From: Candidatus Thiodiazotropha sp. 'RUGA'
Lineage (GTDB): Bacteria; Pseudomonadota; Gammaproteobacteria; Chromatiales; Chromatiaceae
Reading direction: 5' to 3'
Length of the DNA stretch: 64,000 nt
Assembly: GCA_016842065.1 (NCBI GenBank)
Contig: JAEPDS010000005.1
Coordinates: 88,081 to 152,080, forward strand
The first letter of the stretch is position 1, and each line of letters begins with the position of its first letter. Positions 9,392 to 17,982 of this stretch are shown in pieces. The notes under the pieces were generated by a model. It was not told the origin of the DNA and ran no database searches. It saw only the letters and a list, made by a program, of their open reading frames with translations. The translations under genes were made by a program, and so were the position numbers.

Positions 9392-10008
9392 CAGTTCAAA
9401 CGATAGCTAATGGTTTGGGTCGCAATCCTCGAGACCGCCTTGCCATCCACCACTTTGGGGTGAAACTGCCAGCGGCTGATGGCACGCAGCGCCGATTGTT
9501 CAAAATAGCCCACCGGCTCAGCCTCGATGACCTCCGCATCACTCACCGAACCGTCCGGATTGATGGTAAAGCGCAATACCACTTTCCCCTCAACATGGCG
9601 CATCAGCGCCCGTTGTGGATAGCGGGGCGGGAAACGCATCCGCGGCACAGGCTCTGCCGCCAGGGTGGTTGGCATTTGCGGTCGGACACCGATATAGGGG
9701 CCAGTGCCGATCTGCAGTGGGATATCCAGTTCAGGGATCTGCCACTCCGCAAGCTCGGGGCGATCCACGGCGAGCGGTTGCAGGGGTGTCTCCGGTACCG
9801 CAGGAGGGGGTTCCGGCAGCTCTTCGATCTGCTCAGGCTCCTGCTGGGGCGGAGGCTCCGGCTCAGATTTCAGGCGAACGAACTCAATGATCTCTGATGA
9901 GACCAGTTTATCCACCTGAATCTCCTTTTCACTCAACATCCGGTCAAGCAGTAGAAACAGGGCCAGATTGACGGCCATGGCAATCAGCAAAGCAAGCAGA
10001 AAACGCAT
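9391..10008 (-). CDS. tonB: TonB-family energy transducer (TonB2-like)
   Basis: The 205-residue protein has one N-terminal membrane anchor (about residues 3-22), a proline/glutamate-rich linker (PEPPPQQEPEQIEELPEPPP, residues about 50-70) that would span the periplasm, and a C-terminal TonB domain (about 120-205) with the RYPQRALMRHVEGKVVLRF strand and a W-x-F-x-P motif (RWQFHP). It couples proton-motive force from ExbB/ExbD to outer-membrane receptors. It is short, as in TonB2-type proteins. The start overlaps the exbD stop (TAATG) and the stop overlaps the TPR start. The adjacent OprC receptor is the likely client. Confidence 0.92.
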   Translation of the reverse strand: MRFLLALLIAMAVNLALFLLLDRMLSEKEIQVDKLVSSEIIEFVRLKSEPEPPPQQEPEQIEELPEPPPAVPETPLQPLAVDRPELAEWQIPELDIPLQIGTGPYIGVRPQMPTTLAAEPVPRMRFPPRYPQRALMRHVEGKVVLRFTINPDGSVSDAEVIEAEPVGYFEQSALRAISRWQFHPKVVDGKAVSRIATQTISYRLN

Positions 10009-10418
10009 TACTCCTGATCCCGGGTTGCCGCAATGGAGACACTCTCCACGCCGGCAAGACGCGATTGGTCCAATACCCGGATCACCACGCCGGTTGGTGC
10101 CTCCCGGTCGGCCATGATGACCACGGCACCCTCGGGATTCTCCGCATGCAGACGCTCCACATTGGCTCGAACGGCTCTTACGTCCACCCGGCGTTTATCG
10201 ATCCAAACCTCACCCTTATGGGTGACGCCGATCAGAATCGCCGCCTGCTGCTTCATGGTGGCAGTGGCGGCACTGGGACGATCCACCTCGACCCCGGTCT
10301 CTTTGACGAAGGATGAGGTCACCATGAAAAAAATCAGCAGGATGAACACCATGTCGATCAGCGGGGTCAGATTGATCGCCAGTTCACCACTCTCCTCGTC
10401 GACATGCTGATGACGCAT
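10008..10418 (-). CDS. exbD: Biopolymer transporter ExbD
   Basis: The 136-residue protein has a single transmembrane helix (about residues 20-40, LIDMVFILLIFFMVTSSF) containing the conserved proton-path aspartate Asp22, followed by a periplasmic ExbD/TolR domain. With ExbB it forms the proton channel that powers TonB. Its start overlaps the exbB stop by one base (TGATG) and its stop overlaps tonB, indicating translational coupling and near-stoichiometric expression. Confidence 0.93.
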   Translation of the reverse strand: MRHQHVDEESGELAINLTPLIDMVFILLIFFMVTSSFVKETGVEVDRPSAATATMKQQAAILIGVTHKGEVWIDKRRVDVRAVRANVERLHAENPEGAVVIMADREAPTGVVIRVLDQSRLAGVESVSIAATRDQE

Positions 10419-10846
10419 CAGAGACTCTCCTGAGGTGTGGTGTGGTAGCTCAACCGATGTTGCAGATCGCTGGAGAAGTAGTAGCCGGATAGCGAGGCCA
10501 CCAGGCCGGCCATGGTGGTGATCAAGGCCTGTGAAATCCCGCCGGCCATTCCGCGGATATTGCCGGATCCATGTTGTGCGATCACATGAAACAGCTCAAT
10601 CATCGCCTCAATGGTGCCGAGCAACCCAACCATCGGCAGAATCTGTACCAGTGAGATGATCAACGGCAACCAGGGCATACAGCGATCACTGACCTGGTCC
10701 CCATTACGCCACCAGATATGCAGGTAGAGGTAGATGATCAGACTCCACATCAGCAGGGAGAGCAGCAGGATCAACAACAGGATCATACCGCCCCGCTCCA
10801 GCAGGCTCAGTGCATCGAGTGGCAACCAGTTCAGCAGGATCTCCAT
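10418..10846 (-). CDS. exbB: ExbB-family proton channel subunit (ExbB2-like, short form)
   Basis: The 142-residue protein is shorter than E. coli ExbB. It has a first helix at about residues 19-42, and a second block, ILPMVGLLGTIEAMIELFHVI, followed by GGISQALITTMAGLVASL; this GLLGTV...GGISQAL pattern is the MotA/TolQ/ExbB signature. A third helix ends near residue 128. It follows the TtpC-like gene by one base. The presence of both a long and a short ExbB-type protein is the hallmark of TonB2-type systems. Confidence 0.92.
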   Translation of the reverse strand: MEILLNWLPLDALSLLERGGMILLLILLLSLLMWSLIIYLYLHIWWRNGDQVSDRCMPWLPLIISLVQILPMVGLLGTIEAMIELFHVIAQHGSGNIRGMAGGISQALITTMAGLVASLSGYYFSSDLQHRLSYHTTPQESL

Positions 10847-10847
10847 C

Positions 10848-12188
10848 TCAGCTTCCGCTACGGGCCGCCACCATAGCGGCGCTCTGTTGATCCAGCAGGC
10901 GCACCACCCGATTGCTGCGACCGGCCAGATAGCTGTGCAGCAGGACCATCGGGATGGCGACGGCCAATCCCAATTCGGTGGTCACCAGGGCCTGGGAGAT
11001 GCCCCCTGACATCAACTTCGGATCACCGGTACCAAACAGGGTGATCGACTGAAAGGTCTCGATCATTCCGGTCACCGTACCGAGTAGACCGAGCAGTGGC
11101 GCAACGGCGGCAAAGATGGCCAGCAATCGCAACCCTCTTCTGAGTTTCGGCAACTCCCTGAGGATCGCTTCATCGAAGTGTTTCTGCAGTGCATCCCCAG
11201 AGAGAGCACGATGCTGTCGATCGATTGCGAGCAGTCGCCCGAGGGGGTTGTTGTCCATTGGCTCTTGCTGCTTCAGCTGCCGCTTGACCCGGCGCCCGAT
11301 CCAGAAAAGCGTGATCAGTCGCTCAATGATGACCAGCGCCCCCAGCGCACCTAGAAAGAGTATGAAATAGCCGATATATCCGCCTTGCTGGATCCGTTCA
11401 GTGAGGGTTGGCGAGGCCACAAGCAGTGACAGGATCGCCCCTCGGGATGGGTCGATTGCCAATGTCTGCAATCCGCCATCACTCTCCTCTGCCTGCTTGG
11501 CAAGTAGCTGGTAACGGGGAGCCGGCTGTCTGCTCAGCTCAACGAAACGGGCGGTTTCCGGCAGATACCTGAGATAGCGGCCGTTGGATAGCGCATTGAA
11601 CAGCCCAACCACGGTCACCTGCTCCTGTTGCTCCTCTCCGCTGGTCAGGATTACCGGCAGCGATGCCTGCCAGATCTGCCCGGATTGGATAATGCGCTTC
11701 AAAAAGATCTCCCACAGATCCTGCAGACGCTCCAGTGATGGAAGCGAGCGGCTGCTGGCCACCTCTTCAAGGATCAGCAGGTCCTGCTGATGCTGGGATG
11801 AGGTCAGATCATTTTTGAACAGGTTCAAACTCTCTGAGGCCACCTGCCTGACCACGCCAAACAACTCACCGAAACTCCCTGTACTCTGCTGATGGGTCAG
11901 TTTGAGTTTTTCAAGCTCCTCGCGTTGAGTGTCAAATTGAGCCAACAGCTGCTGTTGACGCTCTTTTTCCGCCTGCAGCTGTTGTTTGATGGCTTCGAGC
12001 TCCGACTTTCGCTGCTGATGCTGCTCGAGAAATCGTTTCTCCCTCACCTGATCTCTGTTTTGTTGTGCCTGACGTGACTTTCTGACCTCCTCCAGCAGGG
12101 ATTGCAAAGGATCCTCAGCCGCCAGCGCTAAGGGTTGCTGTGCGAAAACAGCGATCAGGAGCATCACGATGGTAAGCAGTCGATTCAT
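10848..12188 (-). CDS. TtpC-like MotA/TolQ/ExbB proton channel protein with periplasmic coiled-coil domain
   Basis: This 446-residue inner-membrane protein starts with a signal sequence (residues 1-23, QQPLALAAED), then has a long Gln/Glu/Lys-rich coiled coil (about 30-105), a periplasmic domain (about 110-265), and a C-terminal ExbB channel module (about 270-430) with GLLGTVTGMIETFQS and GGISQALVTTELGL. This architecture matches TtpC, the fourth component of Vibrio TonB2 systems, which contacts TonB2-ExbB2-ExbD2. Its start overlaps the DUF3450 stop by four bases (ATGA). The E/K/Q-rich coil suggests that it bridges to the DUF3450 partner; this is inference. Confidence 0.9.
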   Translation of the reverse strand: MNRLLTIVMLLIAVFAQQPLALAAEDPLQSLLEEVRKSRQAQQNRDQVREKRFLEQHQQRKSELEAIKQQLQAEKERQQQLLAQFDTQREELEKLKLTHQQSTGSFGELFGVVRQVASESLNLFKNDLTSSQHQQDLLILEEVASSRSLPSLERLQDLWEIFLKRIIQSGQIWQASLPVILTSGEEQQEQVTVVGLFNALSNGRYLRYLPETARFVELSRQPAPRYQLLAKQAEESDGGLQTLAIDPSRGAILSLLVASPTLTERIQQGGYIGYFILFLGALGALVIIERLITLFWIGRRVKRQLKQQEPMDNNPLGRLLAIDRQHRALSGDALQKHFDEAILRELPKLRRGLRLLAIFAAVAPLLGLLGTVTGMIETFQSITLFGTGDPKLMSGGISQALVTTELGLAVAIPMVLLHSYLAGRSNRVVRLLDQQSAAMVAARSGS

Positions 12189-12958
12189 TGGCTGCCTCCC
12201 TCGGGTATCCGCATCGGCAAGACCATCAGGTCAGGAGGCAGTTGCTTGCGTGCAATCCGGATCGAGCGGGTCAACTCCGTCATATGACTCGTATCGAGGC
12301 TTATCCAGCGACGACTCTGATTGTCCCACACCCCACCTGCTTTGCCGTCCAGGGTTTGGTAAAACAGGGCAACCCGGCCGATTCTCAGGAAATCCACCAT
12401 CTTCTGCGGTTCACCCTCGCTCGCCAGCTGGGCCTGATAGGCCTCGATGTTGCGGCCATAGTCTGCCTCGATCTGGTAGGCCTCGAGCAGCTGCCGATAG
12501 CGCTCGGAAATTTCAATTGAGCGATCCTCATTGGCACTCTGCAGGGAGGCCACTCTGGTCTCTCGCTCTTCACTTAGAAACGGGCTATCCCTGGCCACCA
12601 ACTCAGCCAGGGTCTCCAACATCTGCTGCATCAGCGGATCGAGCTCGCTGCGCATCCGATCGATCTCCTGCAGCTCAGCGGAAATCCGTTTGATCTCGGC
12701 GGACTGACGTTCAACCTGGGATTGCAGATCGTCGTTTGCCAGTTTGGTCCTTTGCAACTGCTGACTCAGCAGACGATACTCTTCAAGCATCTTGCGGCTT
12801 TCGTCATCCAGGCGCTCAACACTCTTTTGAGAGTTACCGGCCGCTTTTTGGCCGGCGACTTCCACATCGATGGCTTGTTTAAGTTTTTCCGCTGCAAATC
12901 CATCACCCGGTGAAATCAACATACCCAGGGTGACTGCCAATGTCATAAGTATCTTCAT
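12185..12958 (-). CDS. DUF3450 family periplasmic coiled-coil protein
   Basis: The 257-residue protein has a signal peptide (about 1-22, GDGFAAEK), a predicted coiled coil (about 40-110: RLDDESRKMLEEYRLLSQQLQ onward), then a conserved DUF3450-type body with SPFLSEERETRVASL and a C-terminal RWISLDTSHMTELTRSIRIA segment. DUF3450 proteins regularly open TonB2/TtpC operons, but their biochemical role is not established. This is the first gene of six and would share the operon promoter in the 12959-13326 spacer. Confidence 0.85.
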   Translation of the reverse strand: MKILMTLAVTLGMLISPGDGFAAEKLKQAIDVEVAGQKAAGNSQKSVERLDDESRKMLEEYRLLSQQLQRTKLANDDLQSQVERQSAEIKRISAELQEIDRMRSELDPLMQQMLETLAELVARDSPFLSEERETRVASLQSANEDRSIEISERYRQLLEAYQIEADYGRNIEAYQAQLASEGEPQKMVDFLRIGRVALFYQTLDGKAGGVWDNQSRRWISLDTSHMTELTRSIRIARKQLPPDLMVLPMRIPEGGSQ

Positions 12959-13200
12959 TATCTTTTTTTTCTGATTAAACCAGCGCCTAAGCCGCTGACA
13001 TACTCAGCCGAGCTGTTTCGGCCTCTCCGTTTCATCAATCCAGAAACTCAATCTGTGGTCTTTGCCGAAGTGTACCTGCAAGATCCAATCCATACCTAAT
13101 CTCTCATAATATCAGTCTGGCAACCAAATGGATCGATCCCGAGTAACACAAGCTATCCGTCTGTAATCTCATGGATTATCCATTGATTGCCAAAATTCTT

Positions 13201-13234
13201 CAGGTTAAACCCCAACTTACCCAGGTTAACCTGG
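13201..13234. promoter_or_regulatory. Palindrome and upstream half-site in the glcD promoter region
   Basis: CCAGGTTAACCTGG (13221-13234) is a perfect 14-bp palindrome. Its half CAGGTTAA also occurs alone at 13201-13208, 21 bp upstream. A good -10 box, TACAAT, sits at 13259-13264 without a recognisable -35, so the palindrome would centre at roughly -43. That is the position of a class-II activator site. It lies in the 368-bp gap between the divergent DUF3450 and glcD genes; the rest of that gap shows nothing clear. Confidence 0.5.
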
Positions 13235-13326
13235 TAGTCTATTTCTGGAACAATCGCATACAATGAGTGTTGCAATCGAGATGACCCCGTGTCGTCAACG
13301 ATACGAAACCATGTATATGACAGACC

Positions 13327-14802
13327 ATGCAGGATTTTTTGATGGGTATTGACCGGCAGAGCCTTGCGGCAGAGTTCTTAAACATGCTCCCTCCCGATTC
13401 CGTCATCTATCGAGAGGAGGAGCTGATCCCCTTTGAGTGTGACGGTCTCTCCGCCTATCGCAAGGTTCCTCTGATTGTCCTGCTGCCCTACACCACTGAG
13501 CAGGTGGAGCGGGTACTGAAACACTGTCATGAAAAGCAGATACCCGTGGTGGCCCGCGGTGCGGGAACCGGACTCTCCGGCGGCGCACTACCCCATGAAC
13601 AGGGAGTATTACTCAGCCTGGCAAGACTCAACAAGATCATTGAAATCGATCAGGACAATCGATTGGCCTGCGTCCAGCCGGGGGTGAGGAACCTGGCGGT
13701 GAGTGAAGCGGCCAAACCCTACGGGCTCTATTATGCGCCGGACCCCTCCTCCCAGATCGCCTGTTCGATCGGAGGCAATGTGGCGGAAAATGCGGGGGGA
13801 GTTCACTGCTTGAAATATGGCCTGACGCTGCATAACGTGCTGCAGGTCACCCTGATCACCATTGATGGTGAGCGTCTGACGATCGGCGCCAATGGCCTGG
13901 ATGCTCCGGGCCTCGATCTGCTGACTCTGATCACCGGCTCAGAGGGGATGCTCGGCCTGGTGGTCGAAGTGGTCGTGAAACTGTTGCCGATCCCGGAGCG
14001 ACAGCAGGTGGCGCTGGCCGCTTTTGACGATGTGGAGATCGCTGGCAAAGCGGTTGCGGAGATCATCGCCAAAGGGATCCTTCCTGCCGGCCTGGAGATG
14101 ATGGATAACCTCTCGCTGCGCGCCGCGGAGGATTTTGTACATGCCGGTTATCCCACGGATGCCGCTGCGATACTGCTGTGTGAGGTTGATGGCAGTGAAG
14201 ATGAGGTCTCCGAGGAGATCATGCGAGTGCGCCAGATTCTGCTCGATTCCGGAGCCCGCGAGGTTCGTACGGCAGAGGATGAGACCGAGCGTATGAGGTT
14301 TTGGGCAGGCCGCAAAAATGCCTTTCCAGCGGTTGGCCGGTTGGCGCCGGATTACTACTGCATGGATGGCACAATCCCGCGTAACCAACTGGGCAAAGTG
14401 TTGACCATGATTGGTGAAATGTCGGAAAAATATGGCTTGCCCTGCGCCAATGTGTTTCATGCGGGTGACGGCAATCTGCATCCATTGATCCTCTATGATG
14501 CGAACAATGAGGGTGAGCTGGAGAAGGCCGAGGAGTTTGGCGGTGAGATCCTCGAACTCTGTGTTGCCGTGGGGGGTACCATAACCGGAGAGCATGGTGT
14601 GGGCATCGAGAAGATCAACCAGATGTGTGCCCAGTTCCCGGATCCTGAACTGGAGACATTTCACGCGGTAAAGGCGGTTTTCGATCCCCAGAATCTGCTC
14701 AATCCGGGCAAAGCGATACCGACTCTGGCCCGCTGTGCGGAATTTGGTGCCATGCACGTGCATGCGGGCAAGCTGCGTTTTCCTGAGTTGGAGCGTTTCT
14801 GA
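13327..14802 (+). CDS. glcD: Glycolate oxidase, FAD-linked subunit GlcD
   Basis: This 491-residue flavoprotein oxidises glycolate to glyoxylate together with GlcE and GlcF, at the inner face of the membrane. The FAD_binding_4 domain (about residues 45-220) shows PVVARGAGTGLSGGALP and DPSSQIACSIGGNVAENAGG, the PP-loop region typical of GlcD/D-lactate dehydrogenases. The FAD-oxidase C-terminal domain (about 225-465) contains the HAGDGNLHPLI and GGTITGEHGVGIEK motifs. The length fits GlcD (about 499 in E. coli). The stop overlaps the glcE start (TGATG). Confidence 0.93.
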   Translation: MQDFLMGIDRQSLAAEFLNMLPPDSVIYREEELIPFECDGLSAYRKVPLIVLLPYTTEQVERVLKHCHEKQIPVVARGAGTGLSGGALPHEQGVLLSLARLNKIIEIDQDNRLACVQPGVRNLAVSEAAKPYGLYYAPDPSSQIACSIGGNVAENAGGVHCLKYGLTLHNVLQVTLITIDGERLTIGANGLDAPGLDLLTLITGSEGMLGLVVEVVVKLLPIPERQQVALAAFDDVEIAGKAVAEIIAKGILPAGLEMMDNLSLRAAEDFVHAGYPTDAAAILLCEVDGSEDEVSEEIMRVRQILLDSGAREVRTAEDETERMRFWAGRKNAFPAVGRLAPDYYCMDGTIPRNQLGKVLTMIGEMSEKYGLPCANVFHAGDGNLHPLILYDANNEGELEKAEEFGGEILELCVAVGGTITGEHGVGIEKINQMCAQFPDPELETFHAVKAVFDPQNLLNPGKAIPTLARCAEFGAMHVHAGKLRFPELERF

Positions 14803-15869
14803 TGTCTGGCGATCAAGATCAATCATCACAGCTGCAGGCCAACATCAAAGATGCCATCGCCGAGGGGAGCCGCCTGCGCTTGATGGGCAGTGGCAGTAAG
14901 GATTTCTATGGGCGGGAACTGGGTCAGCAGAGGCTTCTGGATCTCAGCGGCAACCGGGGCATTGTCAGTTACGAACCCACCGAACTGGTAATCACCGCCC
15001 GTGGAGGGACCCCGCTGGATGAGATTGAAGCGGCGCTGGAGGCGAATGGCCAGATGCTGCCTTTTGAGCCACCCCATTTCGATGGCAAGGGTACGATCGG
15101 TGGTGCTATCGCGGCCGGTCTGAGCGGTCCCAGACGCCCCTGGGGCGGTTCCCCAAGAGATCTTCTTCTGGGTATCAAGCTGTTGGATGGCCAGGGCAGA
15201 ATCATGAGTTTCGGCGGTCAGGTGATGAAGAATGTTGCCGGCTATGACATTTCCCGCTTGATGGCCGGTGCAATGGGCACCCTCGGTATTCTGCTGGAAG
15301 TCTCCATCAAGGTACTGCCCAAGCCTGCTGAGGAGCATACTCTGATCATCGATCGGGATCCGCTCAGTGCGACCCGCCTGATTGGGGAGATGATCGCCGA
15401 ATCACAACCGGTCACCGCCAGTTACAGTCTGGCGGACAAACAGGCGATTCGACTCGCTTGCAACCATCAGCGGCTCGCTGCGATCCGCCAGAAGTACGGT
15501 CTGCAGGAGAGCACTGAATCAAGCGGCTTCTGGCAGCAGCTAAGAGATCACAAGCACGATTTCTTCCAACAGCCCAAAACACTCTGGCGACTTTCGTTGA
15601 AGCCAACCACGCCACTGGAACTGACTGAACCCTGCCTGCAGGAGTGGTCCGGTGGCTTACGCTGGCTCTACAGCGAACGCCCGGCAACGGAGATCCGCAC
15701 GCTGCTCGAGAGGCATGGAGGACATGCGATACAGTTTCGCAATGGTGACCGCAGTGGCGACATCTTCCACCCGCTTCACCCCCGCATCCTGGGAATCCAG
15801 CAGGGTTTGAAGATGGTATTCGATCCACACGGCCTGTTTAATCCAGGCCGGCACTATTCAGACTACTAG
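14802..15869 (+). CDS. glcE: Glycolate oxidase, FAD-binding subunit GlcE
   Basis: The 355-residue protein carries an FAD_binding_4 domain (about residues 15-175) with GTIGGAIAAGLSGPRRPWGG, GIKLLDGQGRIMSFGGQVMKNVAGYDISRLMAGAMGTLG, a block highly characteristic of GlcE. It lacks the large C-terminal oxidase domain of GlcD, as expected. Start and coupling: ATG overlapping the glcD stop by one base. The usual next gene, the iron-sulfur subunit glcF, is absent; the following gene is on the other strand and unrelated. Confidence 0.92.
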   Translation: MSGDQDQSSQLQANIKDAIAEGSRLRLMGSGSKDFYGRELGQQRLLDLSGNRGIVSYEPTELVITARGGTPLDEIEAALEANGQMLPFEPPHFDGKGTIGGAIAAGLSGPRRPWGGSPRDLLLGIKLLDGQGRIMSFGGQVMKNVAGYDISRLMAGAMGTLGILLEVSIKVLPKPAEEHTLIIDRDPLSATRLIGEMIAESQPVTASYSLADKQAIRLACNHQRLAAIRQKYGLQESTESSGFWQQLRDHKHDFFQQPKTLWRLSLKPTTPLELTEPCLQEWSGGLRWLYSERPATEIRTLLERHGGHAIQFRNGDRSGDIFHPLHPRILGIQQGLKMVFDPHGLFNPGRHYSDY

Positions 15870-15890
15870 TGGGCCACCCGCACCTGTCAA

Positions 15891-16346
15891 CTATTGCTTG
15901 GGCTTTGCTGCCTGCATACAGCTTTGCATCTGATCCGGGGACTGACTGGACGTGAAACAGTTTTTCAGTGACTGTCCCACCAGAATGGATTGGTCGAGAA
16001 ACTTCAGCATGTTTTGCTTGTTCTGCTCATTGAACTCGATCTTTTTCGGTGGTTGTGATTGAGCCTTGTCTGCGCCTGGCATGGGACCACGGCCCATTTT
16101 AGCCTGCATCTCCTTCTCCACAGCGATCATGATCTCGACACATTGTTGAAAGGCCGCCTGATCCTTGGCCTGATTCAGACAGCTCTTGGTCTCCTGCATG
16201 GCCGGGATGCTCTTCTCGATCAGCGGCAGCATGGCTTTTTTCGACTGGGCAAAATGTTGCTGAGGATCCATCTGTCCTGCCCCCTGCCCTGGTGGCTGGG
16301 CCAGTGCAAGAGTTGGCAGCAATAGAGTCGTTAGTAGCCATTTCAT
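15891..16346 (-). CDS. Small secreted protein of unknown function with paired cysteines
   Basis: I do not recognise this 151-residue protein. It has a clear signal peptide (residues 1-16, LLLPTLALAQ) and a Gln/Lys/Met-rich helical body. It contains two similar halves, each with a cysteine pair: KSCLNQAKDQAAFQQCVE at about residues 54-71, and KNCFTSSQSPDQMQSCMQ at about 129-146. Each pair is spaced CX10C. The repeat suggests two helical hairpins, each closed by a disulfide, in the periplasm. It is convergent with glcE (21-bp gap) and divergent from the Lpd-like gene. Function unknown. Confidence 0.7.
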   Translation of the reverse strand: MKWLLTTLLLPTLALAQPPGQGAGQMDPQQHFAQSKKAMLPLIEKSIPAMQETKSCLNQAKDQAAFQQCVEIMIAVEKEMQAKMGRGPMPGADKAQSQPPKKIEFNEQNKQNMLKFLDQSILVGQSLKNCFTSSQSPDQMQSCMQAAKPKQ

Positions 16347-16561
16347 GTGATTCTCCTCAGCTTAATCGTAATAATTATGATGACCCCGTCCCAGGGTTGA
16401 CAACCTGAAACCGAGAGTCCCTAGTTTGACACAATAATGCATTTTTTTTCCGTTAACTCGTTGCTGAAATCCACAACCGTCAAAACCACACGGATATAAG
16501 CTGAAATTTCTCGGCCAAGTCGTTAAAATTTCGCCCATCAAAATATTCACTGGAGATTTCT

Positions 16562-17968
16562 GTGGCAGAAAAAAGTGTCGATGTCGCTATTCTGGGTTCC
16601 GGTACCGCCGGTCTGAATGCTACCGGTCGGGTTGGACCGAGCGGGAAGAGCTTTCTCCTGATCAATGGTGGTGAACCGGGCACCACCTGTGCCAGGGTCG
16701 GTTGCATGCCCTCCAAAGCCCTGATCCAGGTTGCCGAGGATTATCATCGCCGCACCCACCTTGATCGCTACGGTGTGGATGGCCATACCGAAATGACCAT
16801 CGATATTCCCGAAGCCATGGAGCATGTTCAGGATCTGCGTGACAACTTCGTCGATCGGGTGTTATCGAACAGCACGGACAATATGGGTGAGCGCTTCGTC
16901 GAGGCCTATGCGGAGTTTGTCGATCCCCATACTTTGCAACTCGATAACGGCGACCGGGTGCGTGCCGAGAAAATCGTCATCGCCACAGGATCCCGACCTG
17001 TGGTACCCGAGGCATGGGAAGCCTTTGGCGATAAGGTTTTAACCACCGACAGCTTCTTTGAACTGGAGGATCTGCCGCAATCGGTGGCGGTTGTCGGTCT
17101 CGGTGTCATCGGCCTGGAGCTTGGTCAGTCGCTCAACCGACTGGGTATCAAGGTCAGTGGCTTCGACATGGCTGAAACCATTGGCGGCACCACCGATCCC
17201 GAGGTCTCCAAGACCGCGCTGGAGATCATGCAACGGGAGTTCCCGATCTATCTGGGTGAAGCGGTCGAACTCTCTGCCGAGGGCGAGCAAGTGAGAGTCA
17301 CTGCCGGTGACAACTCTGTGGTTGTGGACAAGGTGCTTGCCAGCCTGGGACGAACACCCAATGTGGAGGGATTGTCGCTGGCCAACGCCGGCATAGAACT
17401 CGATGACAACGGCATCCCCCTGTACAACCCGAACACCATGCAATGCGGCGACTCCCACATCTTCATCGCCGGTGATCTGAACGGTGAGAGACCGATTCTT
17501 CACGAAGCCGGGGATGAAGGCAAAATCGCCGGCTATAACGCGGCCCATGATGAAGTGGTGGGATTCAAGCGCAAGGTCCCATTGGCAATCAATTTCTGCG
17601 ATCCCAATATCTGTCTGGTCGGCAAACCCTACCAGGAGCTGGATCTGGATAATACCGCCATTGGCGAAGTTAAATTGGCTCCTGTCGGACGGGCACTGAT
17701 CATGGGGCAAAACCGGGGTGTGATCCGTGTCTACGCCGAGAAATCCTCTGGGCGGATGGTTGGTGCGGAGATGATCACCACCCGAGGAGAGAATCTGGCG
17801 CATCTGTTGAACTGGGCGATTTCACAAGACCTCAGTGTTGGCGATCTGATCCGTATGCCCTTCTATCACCCGGTAATCGAAGAGGCGCTCCAAGCCGCTT
17901 TGAACAACCTGTATGCCCAGGTCGAGACAAAGAACCAAGGCCCGATCAAAGAACTTTACCCCTTATAA
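16562..17968 (+). CDS. Dihydrolipoamide dehydrogenase-like pyridine nucleotide-disulfide oxidoreductase
   Basis: The 468-residue flavoenzyme starts at GTG. Visible motifs are the FAD-binding GSGTAG near residue 11, the redox disulfide CARVGC (Cys43/Cys48), the NAD(P)-binding GLGVIGLELG near residue 180, a second FAD contact IFIAGDLNG near 300, and the catalytic His436/Glu441 pair in HPVIEE. These match the Lpd class; mercuric reductase is unlikely because the extra C-terminal cysteine pair is missing. It is not next to any 2-oxoacid dehydrogenase genes. Instead osmC follows after 14 bp, suggesting that it reduces a disulfide partner for peroxide removal (inference). Confidence 0.85.
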   Translation: MAEKSVDVAILGSGTAGLNATGRVGPSGKSFLLINGGEPGTTCARVGCMPSKALIQVAEDYHRRTHLDRYGVDGHTEMTIDIPEAMEHVQDLRDNFVDRVLSNSTDNMGERFVEAYAEFVDPHTLQLDNGDRVRAEKIVIATGSRPVVPEAWEAFGDKVLTTDSFFELEDLPQSVAVVGLGVIGLELGQSLNRLGIKVSGFDMAETIGGTTDPEVSKTALEIMQREFPIYLGEAVELSAEGEQVRVTAGDNSVVVDKVLASLGRTPNVEGLSLANAGIELDDNGIPLYNPNTMQCGDSHIFIAGDLNGERPILHEAGDEGKIAGYNAAHDEVVGFKRKVPLAINFCDPNICLVGKPYQELDLDNTAIGEVKLAPVGRALIMGQNRGVIRVYAEKSSGRMVGAEMITTRGENLAHLLNWAISQDLSVGDLIRMPFYHPVIEEALQAALNNLYAQVETKNQGPIKELYPL

Positions 17969-17982
17969 CGCAGGAGTGTGAG

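Noticed and set aside
13939-14829. 296-codon frame antisense to glcD
   Set aside because: Entirely inside glcD, which has full family motifs; no domain in the antisense translation.
16397-16431. Two TTGACA boxes upstream of the Lpd-like gene as a promoter
   Set aside because: No acceptable -10 sequence at 16-18 nt from either box, so the match is probably coincidental.
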